Part shown: piece after piece, positions 8,455-15,775 of the stretch
How the letters are laid out: each line of letters begins with the position of its first letter
How positions within the stretch are numbered: the stretch's first letter is position 1
DNA from: MA-ANB-1 sp965216445
GTDB lineage: Bacteria > Actinomycetota > Acidimicrobiia > Spongiisociales > ZC4RG35
DNA length: 64,000 nucleotides
Assembly: GCA_965216445.1 (NCBI GenBank)
Contig: OZ244166.1
Coordinates: forward strand, 1,054,001 to 1,118,000
Reading direction: 5' to 3'
Position numbers and translations under genes: made by a program
Notes under the pieces: generated by a model
Told to the model about the DNA's origin: nothing
Database searches by the model: none
Seen by the model: the letters and a program-made list of their open reading frames with translations, nothing else

Positions 8455-9234
8455 ATGGAAACAACAACTCTTAGTACGACGCCGTCCATCGCGGGAGGAC
8501 GGCTCCGTACGTACAACGTTTTGATGGGATTCCTGCACGCTGTGCAGGGTGTCGCGGTTCTCGTTCTCGCCAATGAGTTCACATTGCCCGTGATTGCGAC
8601 GTACATGACCGGTCCTCCGGGTGCGGAGCCACCCGTCGCTGAGCCTCTCTTCGATGTCAGTCTTGCTTGGGGTGTTGCCGTATTCCTGTTTCTATCGGCG
8701 TTGGCCCACTTCCTGATCGCTAGCCGTGGTATCTACCAGCGATATCTCAAAGGTCTGGAGAATCAACGCAACTACGCACGATGGATCGAGTATTCGGTCT
8801 CTTCGTCAGTCATGGTTGTGCTCATCGCACTGTTGGTCGGCATCGCCGACATCGCCGCATTGCTCGCCATTGCAGGTGTTAATGCTTCGATGATCCTTTT
8901 CGGTCTGCTTCAGGAGAAGTACGAGGCGCCCGGACCGAAAACCGGTTGGATGCCCTACTGGTTCGGTGTCTTGGCTGGAGCCATTCCGTGGGTGGCGATT
9001 GGTATCTACCTTCTTAGCCCAGGCTTTGAGGCCAGTCCTCCGGGCTTTGTGTACGGAATCTTCTTCTCCCTTTTCGCTTTCTTCAACAGCTTTGCGATCG
9101 TCATGGTCCTGCAATACCGCCAGATCGGGAAGTGGAAGAACTACGTTTACGGTGAATCGACCTACATCCTCTTGAGTCTGGTGGCGAAATCGGCACTTGC
9201 CTGGCAGGTGTTCGGAGGAACCCTGGCCGGTTAG
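8455..9234 (+). CDS. Heliorhodopsin
   Basis: A seven-helix retinal protein of the heliorhodopsin family, which inserts with the opposite membrane orientation to type-1 rhodopsins. At 259 aa it matches the family length. Recognised features: ALANDFALP-like segment (VLANEFTLPVIATYMTGPPG), conserved His28 and His85, helix C motif RWIEYSVSSSVMVVLIA with counterion Glu112, ADIAALLAIAGVNASMILFG, PGFVYGIFFSLFAFFNSFA, and helix G SLVAKSALAWQVF with the retinal Schiff-base Lys245. All key residues are intact, so a functional photoreceptor is expected if retinal is available. ATG 8455 is preferred over TTG 8437. No retinal biosynthesis gene is in the window. Confidence 0.95.
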   Translation: METTTLSTTPSIAGGRLRTYNVLMGFLHAVQGVAVLVLANEFTLPVIATYMTGPPGAEPPVAEPLFDVSLAWGVAVFLFLSALAHFLIASRGIYQRYLKGLENQRNYARWIEYSVSSSVMVVLIALLVGIADIAALLAIAGVNASMILFGLLQEKYEAPGPKTGWMPYWFGVLAGAIPWVAIGIYLLSPGFEASPPGFVYGIFFSLFAFFNSFAIVMVLQYRQIGKWKNYVYGESTYILLSLVAKSALAWQVFGGTLAG

Positions 9235-9252
9235 GCCGGGTTCATCAAGCCT

Positions 9253-9993
9253 TTACTTGTTCTTGCCAGGGGCGTTGGCCGAGTTGCCCGGTGAGTTGGC
9301 CTTTTCCTTCTTCGGCTTGTCCTTGCCTTTGGCCTCGGGGCCCTTGCTGTCCGATCCGCCTGGGCCGTCTTTGTCTTTCTTGCCATGGACACAGTCGGCC
9401 TCGAAGCTGAGGAAGCTCAATTCACCCGAGTCGCCAAGGGTGTGGTCCGGGTCGGCATCCGGCGTCTTGACCTTGGTCGAATCAGTCTTGCCCAGGTCGG
9501 ACTGGGCCAGGTAACGGTTGATGCACCCGTGTCCCTTGAAGTCGATCAGCTGGCGGAATGCCTTCATGAACTGGCCGTGGTTGACCTGACCATTGGGGCC
9601 AGCGACGACGATCCCATTGACACGGCACTCGCCGTCAGGACCGGCGTAGGCGAAAGGTTCATCAGCAGGTTCGAGTCCGTCAGCCAGCTCGTGCTCAAGG
9701 CGTGGGTCGAACTCCTTCGGTCCGTCCTCATCCTCGAGACTGTCTACCGGGACGATTCCTTCTTCGTCGGCCTCACCGTATTGGGCTCTCAACAGTCCGT
9801 CGTCGAACTTGCAGACGTAGAGACCGTCATTCGGGCCCACGTTGACGGCAAGCACATGGTTCTCTTCGTCGTAACCAAAGCTGAACTCGGTGTCCTCGGG
9901 ATGGTCTGTTTCGTGTTCCGCGAGTGCGATGCTGGAGATCGCCAGCAAACCGAGGGCGGTTATGAGTGCAATCACTGACCGTTTGGTTAACAC
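9253..9993 (-). CDS. Secreted protein with a Lys/Gly/Pro-rich tail, unknown function
   Basis: Start GTG 9993 is chosen because AAGGA lies 6 bp upstream and it puts a signal peptide (KRSVIALITALGLLAISSIALA) at the N-terminus. The mature domain (residues about 26-190) is acidic, has paired cysteines (VCKFDD, GECRVNG, GHGCINRYL, ADCVHG), and resembles no family I can name. The last 45 residues are low complexity, rich in Lys, Gly, Pro, Ser and Asn, ending in SPGNSANAPGKNK. Tails like this often bind cell-wall polymers or nucleic acid, but that is inference. It ends 18 bp from the convergent heliorhodopsin gene. Confidence 0.65.
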   Translation of the reverse strand: MLTKRSVIALITALGLLAISSIALAEHETDHPEDTEFSFGYDEENHVLAVNVGPNDGLYVCKFDDGLLRAQYGEADEEGIVPVDSLEDEDGPKEFDPRLEHELADGLEPADEPFAYAGPDGECRVNGIVVAGPNGQVNHGQFMKAFRQLIDFKGHGCINRYLAQSDLGKTDSTKVKTPDADPDHTLGDSGELSFLSFEADCVHGKKDKDGPGGSDSKGPEAKGKDKPKKEKANSPGNSANAPGKNK

Positions 9994-10104
9994 GAGAATC
10001 CTTGGGTAGGGGCCTAAGGAAGGATATCCGACCACTCAGAGTGGTCAAGGACTATTCGCGTCGTCCGTCGAGGACGGCGACCTTCGCCTCATCCTTCCGG
10101 TTGT

Positions 10105-10110
10105 TATCGT
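10105..10110 (+). promoter_or_regulatory. Putative -10 box for the methyltransferase-selenoprotein pair
   Basis: TATCGT fits TANNNT and ends 7 bp before the ATG of the methyltransferase at 10118, the geometry expected for a leaderless actinobacterial transcript. No Shine-Dalgarno is present. No strong -35 was found. Confidence 0.45.
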
Positions 10111-10117
10111 CAACCAC

Positions 10118-10771
10118 ATGTCCGACTGTTGCGATCCGATTGCATATCGCCGGCTGTTCAACTCGAAGGAAGCCCAAAGGAACCTCAAACGCTACCGGCG
10201 TAAAGGCCTGGACCCGATGGCTCGAGAGATGGTCGACTTTCTGGTTAGCCTCGACTTGGAAGGAATGGATCTACTTGAAGTCGGTGGTGGCATTGGAGCG
10301 ATCCAGATCGAGATGATCAAACGTGGTGGTATCAAACATGCAGTCAATGTCGAGCTTTCTGCCGGTTATGAAGATCTCGCTGAGTCGCTGATGGAAACTG
10401 AAGGGATTGGCGAAAGAGTCACGCGTCGGACTGGGGACTTCGTGGAGGATTCCGCAGACCTTCCGAACGCCGATGTGCTGGTGATGAACCGCGTGGTCTG
10501 TTGCTACCCATGGATGGAGAAGATGATGACCGCGGCGTCGGAAAAGGCGGGCCGCTATCTGGCGCTGACATTTCCTCGCAACCGTTGGTGGGTTCGCTCC
10601 GGGCAACGAATTGGCAACAGGTTCATGGCGATCAGGGGTTGTGGTTTTCGAGCGTTTGTCCACGATCCTGCCGGCATCGAAGCGGTCGCCCGCGCATCGG
10701 GATTTGTAGTTCGTCATTCTGCGCACGATTTAGTGTGGAGAGCGTTGGTCATGGAGCGGCAAGCGGCATGA
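10118..10771 (+). CDS. Class I SAM-dependent methyltransferase, substrate unknown
   Basis: A 217-residue protein with the Rossmann methyltransferase motif I LLEVGGGIGA (residues about 52-61) followed by VNVELSAGYEDLAE (acidic residue of motif II) and later ADVLVMNRVVCCYP (motif IV region). The N-terminal MSDCCDP and the CCYPW motif are cysteine-rich. Similar short methyltransferases are annotated as magnesium-protoporphyrin-type methyltransferases, but the window has no chlorophyll genes, so the substrate stays open. Its stop overlaps the start of the selenoprotein gene (ATGA), which implies translational coupling. Confidence 0.75.
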   Translation: MSDCCDPIAYRRLFNSKEAQRNLKRYRRKGLDPMAREMVDFLVSLDLEGMDLLEVGGGIGAIQIEMIKRGGIKHAVNVELSAGYEDLAESLMETEGIGERVTRRTGDFVEDSADLPNADVLVMNRVVCCYPWMEKMMTAASEKAGRYLALTFPRNRWWVRSGQRIGNRFMAIRGCGFRAFVHDPAGIEAVARASGFVVRHSAHDLVWRALVMERQAA

Positions 10772-11316
10772 GCTTCGACACTTTTTCGTTGGCTGACCAT
10801 GTCCTGATCGACCCCGACGAAAATGAGCATCGTCTTGGTGCCCGGTGGAAAGAATCACCGCAAGTCATTCTCTTCCTCAGGCACTTCGGCTGACTGACAT
10901 GTCGCGAGCGGGCCGGTCAGGTCCGAGACAGGTATCAGGAGATCATCGACGCCGGGGCCGATGTCACCGCGATCGGTACGGGTGGGAAACGATATGCCAA
11001 GGCTTTTATGGAAGACGAGGCGGTGCCCTTTGAAGTGCTGCTCGATGAAGATGGAACTGCTGCGGAGATCGTCGGAACCAAGACGATGACAGTTGGATCG
11101 TTCATCAAACCTTCCCAGGTGGTTGCAGGGGCGCGGGCGACTCTGAAGGGGAAACGGCAACACAACGCTGGTCGTAGACCCATGCAACTCGGAGCGACCC
11201 TCGTGTTGGCCCCAGGCGACCGACTCCTGTACTCGGACTTCGAAGACTTCGCAGGTGATCACGCTGATATCGATGCCGTCCTCGGTGCTGTCAACGCTTG
11301 GGCTCCGGAGGTTTGA
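10768..11316 (+). CDS. Peroxiredoxin-like (AhpC/TSA, PRXL2-type) selenoprotein with in-frame UGA
   Basis: Read through one UGA at 10891-10893, the frame is a single 182-residue thioredoxin-fold protein. Before the UGA it reads QVILFLRHFG; after it LTCRERAGQVRDRY, then GTGGKRYAKAFMEDEAVPF, LLDEDGTAAEIVG and MQLGATLVLAPGDRLLY, which is the usual AhpC/TSA_2 (PRXL2) sequence. Homologues have CxxC at this spot, so residue 42 is inferred to be selenocysteine in a U-x-x-C redox motif with Cys45. Frame is unchanged on both sides, so this is not a frameshift. A hairpin follows at once (10894-10920). Predicted role: thiol/selenol peroxide or disulfide reductase. ORF callers will truncate it at 10893 or start it at 11008. 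Confidence 0.88.
10894..10920 (+). promoter_or_regulatory. Candidate bacterial SECIS hairpin
   Basis: Immediately after the UGA, CTGAC (10894-10898) pairs perfectly with GTCAG (10916-10920), closing a 17-base loop in which GTC (10901-10903) can pair with GGC (10911-10913) around GCGAGCG. Bacterial SECIS elements are stem-loops just downstream of the Sec codon with a guanine in the apical loop that bind SelB. The sequence is coding, so pairing may be partly accidental. Confidence 0.5.
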
Positions 11317-11341
11317 GTAGGCTCCGTTCCAGGAGGCAGAT

Positions 11342-11764
11342 ATGAGGAAATCGGTGGTGGGTGCGGCATTGCTGGCGGCTCTCCTGGTACTTGGCGGATG
11401 TGGCGGCGACAGTGAAGCCGGAGCGACTGAGATTGACGTAACGACAACGGACTTCAACTTCACGCCGGATCAGTGGAACATCGCTGCGGGTGAAGAGATC
11501 ACCCTCAACTTCACGAACGACGGCGCAGTGGCTCACGAGTGGGTGATCCTCAAGAGCGGTGTCAGAATCTCCAGCGAGGCAGACCTACCTGAGACCGAAG
11601 CCGAACTCCTCGCCGACTTCGTCTATTGGGAAGAAGAATTCGGGGCAGGTGAATCCGGATCGTTCACCTTCACGGCACCTGAAGCGGGCAACTACCAGAT
11701 CGTCTGTGCACTCGAGGGCCACTACGACGCAGGTATGGAAGGCATCCTCAAGGTCACAGGCTGA
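11342..11764 (+). CDS. Cupredoxin-fold lipoprotein (blue copper type)
   Basis: A 140-residue exported electron-transfer-type protein. A signal peptide with lipobox ends at Cys20 (LLVLGGC). The remainder is one cupredoxin domain: FTPDQWNIAAGEEITLNFTNDG, then AHEWVIL with copper ligand His65, and the C-terminal ligand cluster Cys122, His127 and Met132 in CALEGHYDAGMEG. The ligand set H-C-H-M is that of type 1 copper sites. It starts 25 bp after the selenoprotein stop with GGAGG upstream (around 11330), so it may share that transcript. Partner proteins are unknown. Confidence 0.85.
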   Translation: MRKSVVGAALLAALLVLGGCGGDSEAGATEIDVTTTDFNFTPDQWNIAAGEEITLNFTNDGAVAHEWVILKSGVRISSEADLPETEAELLADFVYWEEEFGAGESGSFTFTAPEAGNYQIVCALEGHYDAGMEGILKVTG

Positions 11765-11765
11765 T

Positions 11766-12611
11766 TTACTCGTAGGTATAAAAGCCACGACCGGTCTTGC
11801 GACCGTGGAGTCCGGCTTCGACCATCCGGGTCAACAGCGGGGGAGACGCATACGCAGGGTCTTTGAACTCGTCAAAAAGGACGTCAGCGACAAACTTCGT
11901 GGTGTCCAGACCGACGAAGTCGGTGAGTTCGAGCGGGCCCATCGGATGGTTGGCACCCAACCTCATGCCGGTGTCGATGTCCTCTGCGGAAGCAAACCCG
12001 GACTCCAGCATTCTCACGGCCCCGATCATGTACGGGATCAACAGCATGTTGACCACAAAACCGGCCCGGTCTTTGGCGCGGATCACGGTCTTGCCCAGCG
12101 ATTCGGAGTATGAGGCAGCTGTCGCCGCGACATCTTCGTCGGTGAGAACGGTCGTGACCAGTTCGACCAGGGCCATCACCGGCACCGGGTTGAAGAAGTG
12201 GAGGCCGACAACCTGGCCCGGTCGGTCCGTGACGGCTGCTAGCCGGGTGATGGGTATCGAGGATGTGTTCGAGGCGAGAATCGCCGTTGGTTCGACAACT
12301 CGATCCAGGTCTTTGAAGATCTGCTTCTTGAGTTCCTCGTTTTCCGTGGCGGCTTCGATAACCAGCTGACGATCTGTCTGCTCATTGAGATCGGTAGACA
12401 GATTGATGCTGGCCAGTATTTCGGACCGTCCGGAATCGTCCAGCTTCCCCCGTTCGACAGCCCGTGCCAGGGACGTCTCGATCCTGGCGAGGGCTGCTTC
12501 CGCGGCATCCGCATTTATCTCGTGGACGATGACGTCGCTGCCAGCGCGTGCGCAAACCTCCGCAATCCCCGAGCCCATGAGTCCGCCACCAATAACACCT
12601 ATTCGTTCCAT
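11766..12611 (-). CDS. hbd: 3-hydroxybutyryl/3-hydroxyacyl-CoA dehydrogenase
   Basis: An NAD(P)-dependent enzyme that interconverts 3-hydroxyacyl-CoA and 3-oxoacyl-CoA in fatty acid oxidation or in butanoate/PHB metabolism. The 281-residue protein has the N-terminal Rossmann motif GVIGGGLMGSGIAEV (residues 4-18), then ASNTSSIPIT, and the substrate-binding and catalytic motif GLHFFNPVPVMALVELV with the conserved His. The C-terminal helical domain contains AGFVVNMLLIPYMIGAVRMLESG and HPMGPLELTDFVGLD. ATG 12611 is used; the frame is open further upstream to 12650, across a palindrome. It is convergent with the cupredoxin gene, one base away. Confidence 0.93.
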   Translation of the reverse strand: MERIGVIGGGLMGSGIAEVCARAGSDVIVHEINADAAEAALARIETSLARAVERGKLDDSGRSEILASINLSTDLNEQTDRQLVIEAATENEELKKQIFKDLDRVVEPTAILASNTSSIPITRLAAVTDRPGQVVGLHFFNPVPVMALVELVTTVLTDEDVAATAASYSESLGKTVIRAKDRAGFVVNMLLIPYMIGAVRMLESGFASAEDIDTGMRLGANHPMGPLELTDFVGLDTTKFVADVLFDEFKDPAYASPPLLTRMVEAGLHGRKTGRGFYTYE

Positions 12612-12637
12612 GTGGCGAAGATACCGTCTTCCCGGCC

Positions 12638-12686
12638 CTGCACTGTGCAAAAACGGTCGAAAACCGACCGTATCTTCACAGTGCAG
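12638..12686. repeat. Nested intergenic palindrome upstream of hbd
   Basis: Outer arms CTGCACTGTG (12638-12647) and CACAGTGCAG (12677-12686) are perfect complements. Inner arms ACGGTCG (12653-12659) and CGACCGT (12665-12671) form a second stem with a 5-base loop AAAAC. It lies between the hbd start and the oppF stop on the same strand, so it could be a terminator for the opp operon or an operator/leader for hbd. Its right arm shares ATCTTCACAG with a second intergenic palindrome at 21666-21720. Confidence 0.7.
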
Positions 12687-12722
12687 AGTTGAAAAACGCC
12701 CTGTCTGACTGTCGGAGTTGCC

Positions 12723-13721
12723 TTAGGCGTTGACTGCCCGGTCACCAGCCCGGAGCCAACACGCCGCCAGGTGGTCTCTTTCGTCTGAACCGCTCATCAG
12801 CGGCGGCGCCTCGATATCACACAAGCCCTTTCTGGCAATCGGGCATCGGGGATGGAAGTGACACCCCGATGGTGGTGCGAGGGGCGATGGGATCTCACCT
12901 TGGAGGATCACTCGATTGCGAGGACGATCCGGATTGGCGACTGGTATGGCCGACAGCAACGCCTCCGTGTAGGGGTGGAGTGGGCTGGAATAGAGTGACT
13001 TCTGGTCGGTGATCTCCACAATTCGCCCCAGGTACATCACCGCAACGCGGTCCGATATGTGCTCTACGACAGCCAGGTTGTGGGCGACAAAAAGCAGCGT
13101 CAGGTCGAGCTCGGACTGAAGCTCTTTCAGCAGGTTGAGCACTTGAGCTTGGACTGAGACGTCCAAGGCGGATACGGGTTCGTCAGCAACCACCAGGTCT
13201 GGCTTCAAGATCAGAGCCCGTGCGATCCCGATTCGCTGTCTCTGACCTCCTGAGAACTCGTGTGGATAGCGCCCGACGTGGGACTCCTTGAGGCCCACCA
13301 ACTCCAGCATCTCGGTGACCCGCTCATGTCTCTCATCGCGGTCCTCAACTCCGTGAAGACGTAGACCTTCGGCTATCGACTCGCCGATCTGGGTTCTCGG
13401 GTCGAGAGATGTGAAGGGGTCCTGGAAGATGATCTGAACCCTCTTCCGGAACGGTTTGAGCTCTTTGTCCGTGAGGTGCGTGATGTCCTGCCCATCGAAG
13501 CGCAAAGTTCCGCTCGTTGGCTCAAGAAGACGGACCAGCATCCGGCCCAACGTGGTCTTGCCACATCCCGATTCACCGACAAGTCCAAGGGTTTCGCCCT
13601 TGCGGATGTCCAAGTCGACTCCGTGGACGGCGTTGACCCGCCCGACCTCCCGTTGGAAGAGGCCACCCTTGACCGGGAACTGCTTGACCAGGTCTCTCAG
13701 CTCAACGAGGTTCTCAGACAT
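12723..13721 (-). CDS. oppF: Peptide ABC transporter ATP-binding protein (OppF/DppF type)
   Basis: Second of two nucleotide-binding subunits of the importer. It has Walker A GESGCGKTT, Q-loop IIFQDPFTSLDP, ABC signature FSGGQRQRIGIARAL, Walker B DLVVADEPVSALD, and a C-terminal oligopeptide/dipeptide extension CHFHPRCPIARKGLCD that in this family can hold an iron-sulfur cluster. Length 332 aa. ATG 13721 overlaps the stop of oppD by 8 bp; the open frame beyond it is a shadow of oppD. It is the last gene of the operon, followed by the palindrome at 12638-12686. Confidence 0.93.
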   Translation of the reverse strand: MSENLVELRDLVKQFPVKGGLFQREVGRVNAVHGVDLDIRKGETLGLVGESGCGKTTLGRMLVRLLEPTSGTLRFDGQDITHLTDKELKPFRKRVQIIFQDPFTSLDPRTQIGESIAEGLRLHGVEDRDERHERVTEMLELVGLKESHVGRYPHEFSGGQRQRIGIARALILKPDLVVADEPVSALDVSVQAQVLNLLKELQSELDLTLLFVAHNLAVVEHISDRVAVMYLGRIVEITDQKSLYSSPLHPYTEALLSAIPVANPDRPRNRVILQGEIPSPLAPPSGCHFHPRCPIARKGLCDIEAPPLMSGSDERDHLAACWLRAGDRAVNA

Positions 13722-14766
13722 CGTGATGATCCTCGTAGAGCCAACAGCGAACTTTGTGGCCCTCGGTAATCTCAATCAGGTTGGGCTTCTTCTGGGTGCA
13801 AATCTCGAGACCCCGCTCAACCCGATCGGCACAACGGCTGGCGAATCGACATCCTTGGGGGAGATCGATGAGGGAAGGCACGACACCGGGAATGGTGGCG
13901 AGGTTGTCCTTTATCTCACCCAAGACCGGTATCGACCCGATCAATCCACGTGTGTACGGGTGGAGTGGCTCGTTGAAGATCGTGCGGACGTCGGTTTCTT
14001 CGACGATCTCTCCGGCGTACATGACTGCAACTCGATCAGCCATCTCCGCGACTACGCCCAGGTCGTGGGTGATCAGGATCACGGCGGTGTTCGAGTCAGT
14101 CTGGAGTCCCCGCATCAGGTCGAGGATCTGGGCCTGGATAGTGACGTCGAGGGCAGTTGTTGGCTCATCTGCGATCAGAAGTTCCGGTTCACAAGCGAGT
14201 GCCATCGCGATCATGATGCGTTGCGCCATACCACCGGATAGCTCGTGTGGGTAGGCCTTGGCGCGGGACTCGGGATCGGGGATGCCGACCTTCTTCAGCA
14301 TCTCGATCACTTTTTCGTCTTCGACTTCGTCGGCCCAGTCTCGATGCAACTCGAAGACCTCTTTGATCTGGGCTCCGGCGCGATAGACAGGGTTGAGCGC
14401 TGAGCCGGGCTGTTGGAAGATCATCGAGATGTTCTCACCGCGAAGTTTGCGAACCTTGTCCTTCTTCATGGCGGCCAGGTCTTTGCCATCGAAGAGGATC
14501 TCACCGGCAACGATCTCTCCGGGTGACTGCACCAAACCCATGATCGAGAGTGAGGTGACCGATTTTCCACAACCGGACTCGCCGACGATTCCAAGCACCT
14601 CGCCGCGTTTGACCGAGAAGTCGACCGAGTCGACAGCTTTGACGACGCCATCGCGAGTATCGAAGTGAGTCTTGAGCCCACGCACCTCGAGAAGCGTCTC
14701 ACCGGAGGGCATCGCTCGGGGTACGTCTGTGCTGATTGGTTCTTCGGCAGGTAGTGCAGGACTCAT
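13714..14766 (-). CDS. oppD: Peptide ABC transporter ATP-binding protein (OppD/DppD type)
   Basis: First nucleotide-binding subunit: Walker A GESGCGKSV, Q-loop MIFQQPGSALNP, signature LSGGMAQRIMIAMAL, Walker B LLIADEPTTALD, and H-loop ILITHDLGVVAEMADR. The C-terminal CRFASRCADRVERGLEIC is the oligopeptide-transporter extension with a four-cysteine pattern. The 350-residue length is normal. It starts 8 bp after the oppC stop and overlaps oppF by 8 bp, so the four transporter components are translationally coupled. Confidence 0.93.
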   Translation of the reverse strand: MSPALPAEEPISTDVPRAMPSGETLLEVRGLKTHFDTRDGVVKAVDSVDFSVKRGEVLGIVGESGCGKSVTSLSIMGLVQSPGEIVAGEILFDGKDLAAMKKDKVRKLRGENISMIFQQPGSALNPVYRAGAQIKEVFELHRDWADEVEDEKVIEMLKKVGIPDPESRAKAYPHELSGGMAQRIMIAMALACEPELLIADEPTTALDVTIQAQILDLMRGLQTDSNTAVILITHDLGVVAEMADRVAVMYAGEIVEETDVRTIFNEPLHPYTRGLIGSIPVLGEIKDNLATIPGVVPSLIDLPQGCRFASRCADRVERGLEICTQKKPNLIEITEGHKVRCWLYEDHHDV

Positions 14767-14773
14767 CGGGGGA

Positions 14774-15775
14774 TCACTTGTTCAAGGTTGGGTCGAGTGC
14801 GTCGCGCAGGCCATCACCCATGAGGTTGAAGCCGAGCACTGTGATCATGATCGCCAAACCAGGGTAGAAGACGAGGTGTGGCGATGTGAAGACGTTGTTC
14901 CGCTCGTTGGCCAGCATCGTGCCCCATTCTGCAGTTGGTGGCTGTGCTCCCAGTCCCAGGAAAGAGAGTCCGGCTGCCTCGAGGATCGCCGTGGCCACGC
15001 CCAGAGTTGCCAGGACGACGATTGGTGTCATCGCATTCGGCACGACACGGCGGAGCAAGATACGACGTGGCGTCGCACCGAGAGCTCTCGAAGCGGCAAC
15101 GAAGTCACTCTCCTTGATAGCGAGGACCTGGGCTCGCATCACGCGGGCGTACCCTGGCATCGTGACGACGGCGATGGCCAATAACGCGTTCTGAAGACCC
15201 GGTCCGAGGACCATGACAATCGCTATCGCCAGCAACAACGATGGGAAGCCGAGAATCACATCCATGAAGCGCATGAGGACGTTGTCGAGCCATCCGCCTT
15301 TGTAGCCCGCAATGGCTCCGATGGTTGCTCCGACGATCAGAGCCAGCGAAACCGTGAAGAAGCCGAGAGTAAGGCTGACTCTCGAGCCGAAGATGATCCG
15401 CGAGAACTCGTCGCGAACTACGCCGTCGATTCCAAGGATGTGTTGCGGAGTGGATTCGTCGCAGCCGAGGATATGGATACAGGGTGGGTCTCTCGGGCCA
15501 ACGTCTTCTTTGCCCGTGAGTACCTGGTTCGGATCGTACGGGGCAAGAATGGGTGCGAAAACCGCAACCAGGACAAGCAACACAACGATGCCGAGTCCGA
15601 ACATGCCGCTCTTCCGTTCCCTGAAGCGACGGGCGGCCAATCGCCACTGTGACATCGGGCTTTCGAAGAGACGCTCCGGTCCCGCGGCCTGAGCCTCGAG
15701 AAGGGCCAATGCTTCCTTCTTCGAAACCCTCTTGCCGTCCCTGGGAGGTGGTGTTGGTGTGTGTTCGTCGGTCAT
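14774..15775 (-). CDS. oppC: Peptide ABC transporter permease (OppC/DppC type)
   Basis: The 333-residue inner-membrane permease has an N-terminal cytoplasmic region (MTDEHTPTPPPRDGK) and a first TM segment GMFGLGIVVLLVLVAVFAPILAPYDP, the usual OppC start. The BPD_transp_1 core carries the EAA-type motif (ALGATPRRILLRRVVPNAMTP), and the end reads ANERNNVFTSPHLVFYPG and MGDGLRDALDP. ATG 15775 was selected because it overlaps the oppB stop by 4 bp. The open frame continues to 16294, but that part is a shadow of oppB. An insert with two cysteines (DPPCIHILGCDE) lies in the first periplasmic loop. Confidence 0.92.
   Translation of the reverse strand: MTDEHTPTPPPRDGKRVSKKEALALLEAQAAGPERLFESPMSQWRLAARRFRERKSGMFGLGIVVLLVLVAVFAPILAPYDPNQVLTGKEDVGPRDPPCIHILGCDESTPQHILGIDGVVRDEFSRIIFGSRVSLTLGFFTVSLALIVGATIGAIAGYKGGWLDNVLMRFMDVILGFPSLLLAIAIVMVLGPGLQNALLAIAVVTMPGYARVMRAQVLAIKESDFVAASRALGATPRRILLRRVVPNAMTPIVVLATLGVATAILEAAGLSFLGLGAQPPTAEWGTMLANERNNVFTSPHLVFYPGLAIMITVLGFNLMGDGLRDALDPTLNK

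Noticed and set aside
9385..9978. Plus-strand open frame of 197 codons in the secreted-protein gene
   Set aside because: The minus-strand frame has a signal peptide and ribosome site; the plus-strand one has neither.
11008..11316. Independent small gene starting at the internal ATG 11008
   Set aside because: It is the C-terminal part of the selenoprotein; the same frame continues upstream through the UGA with family-specific sequence.
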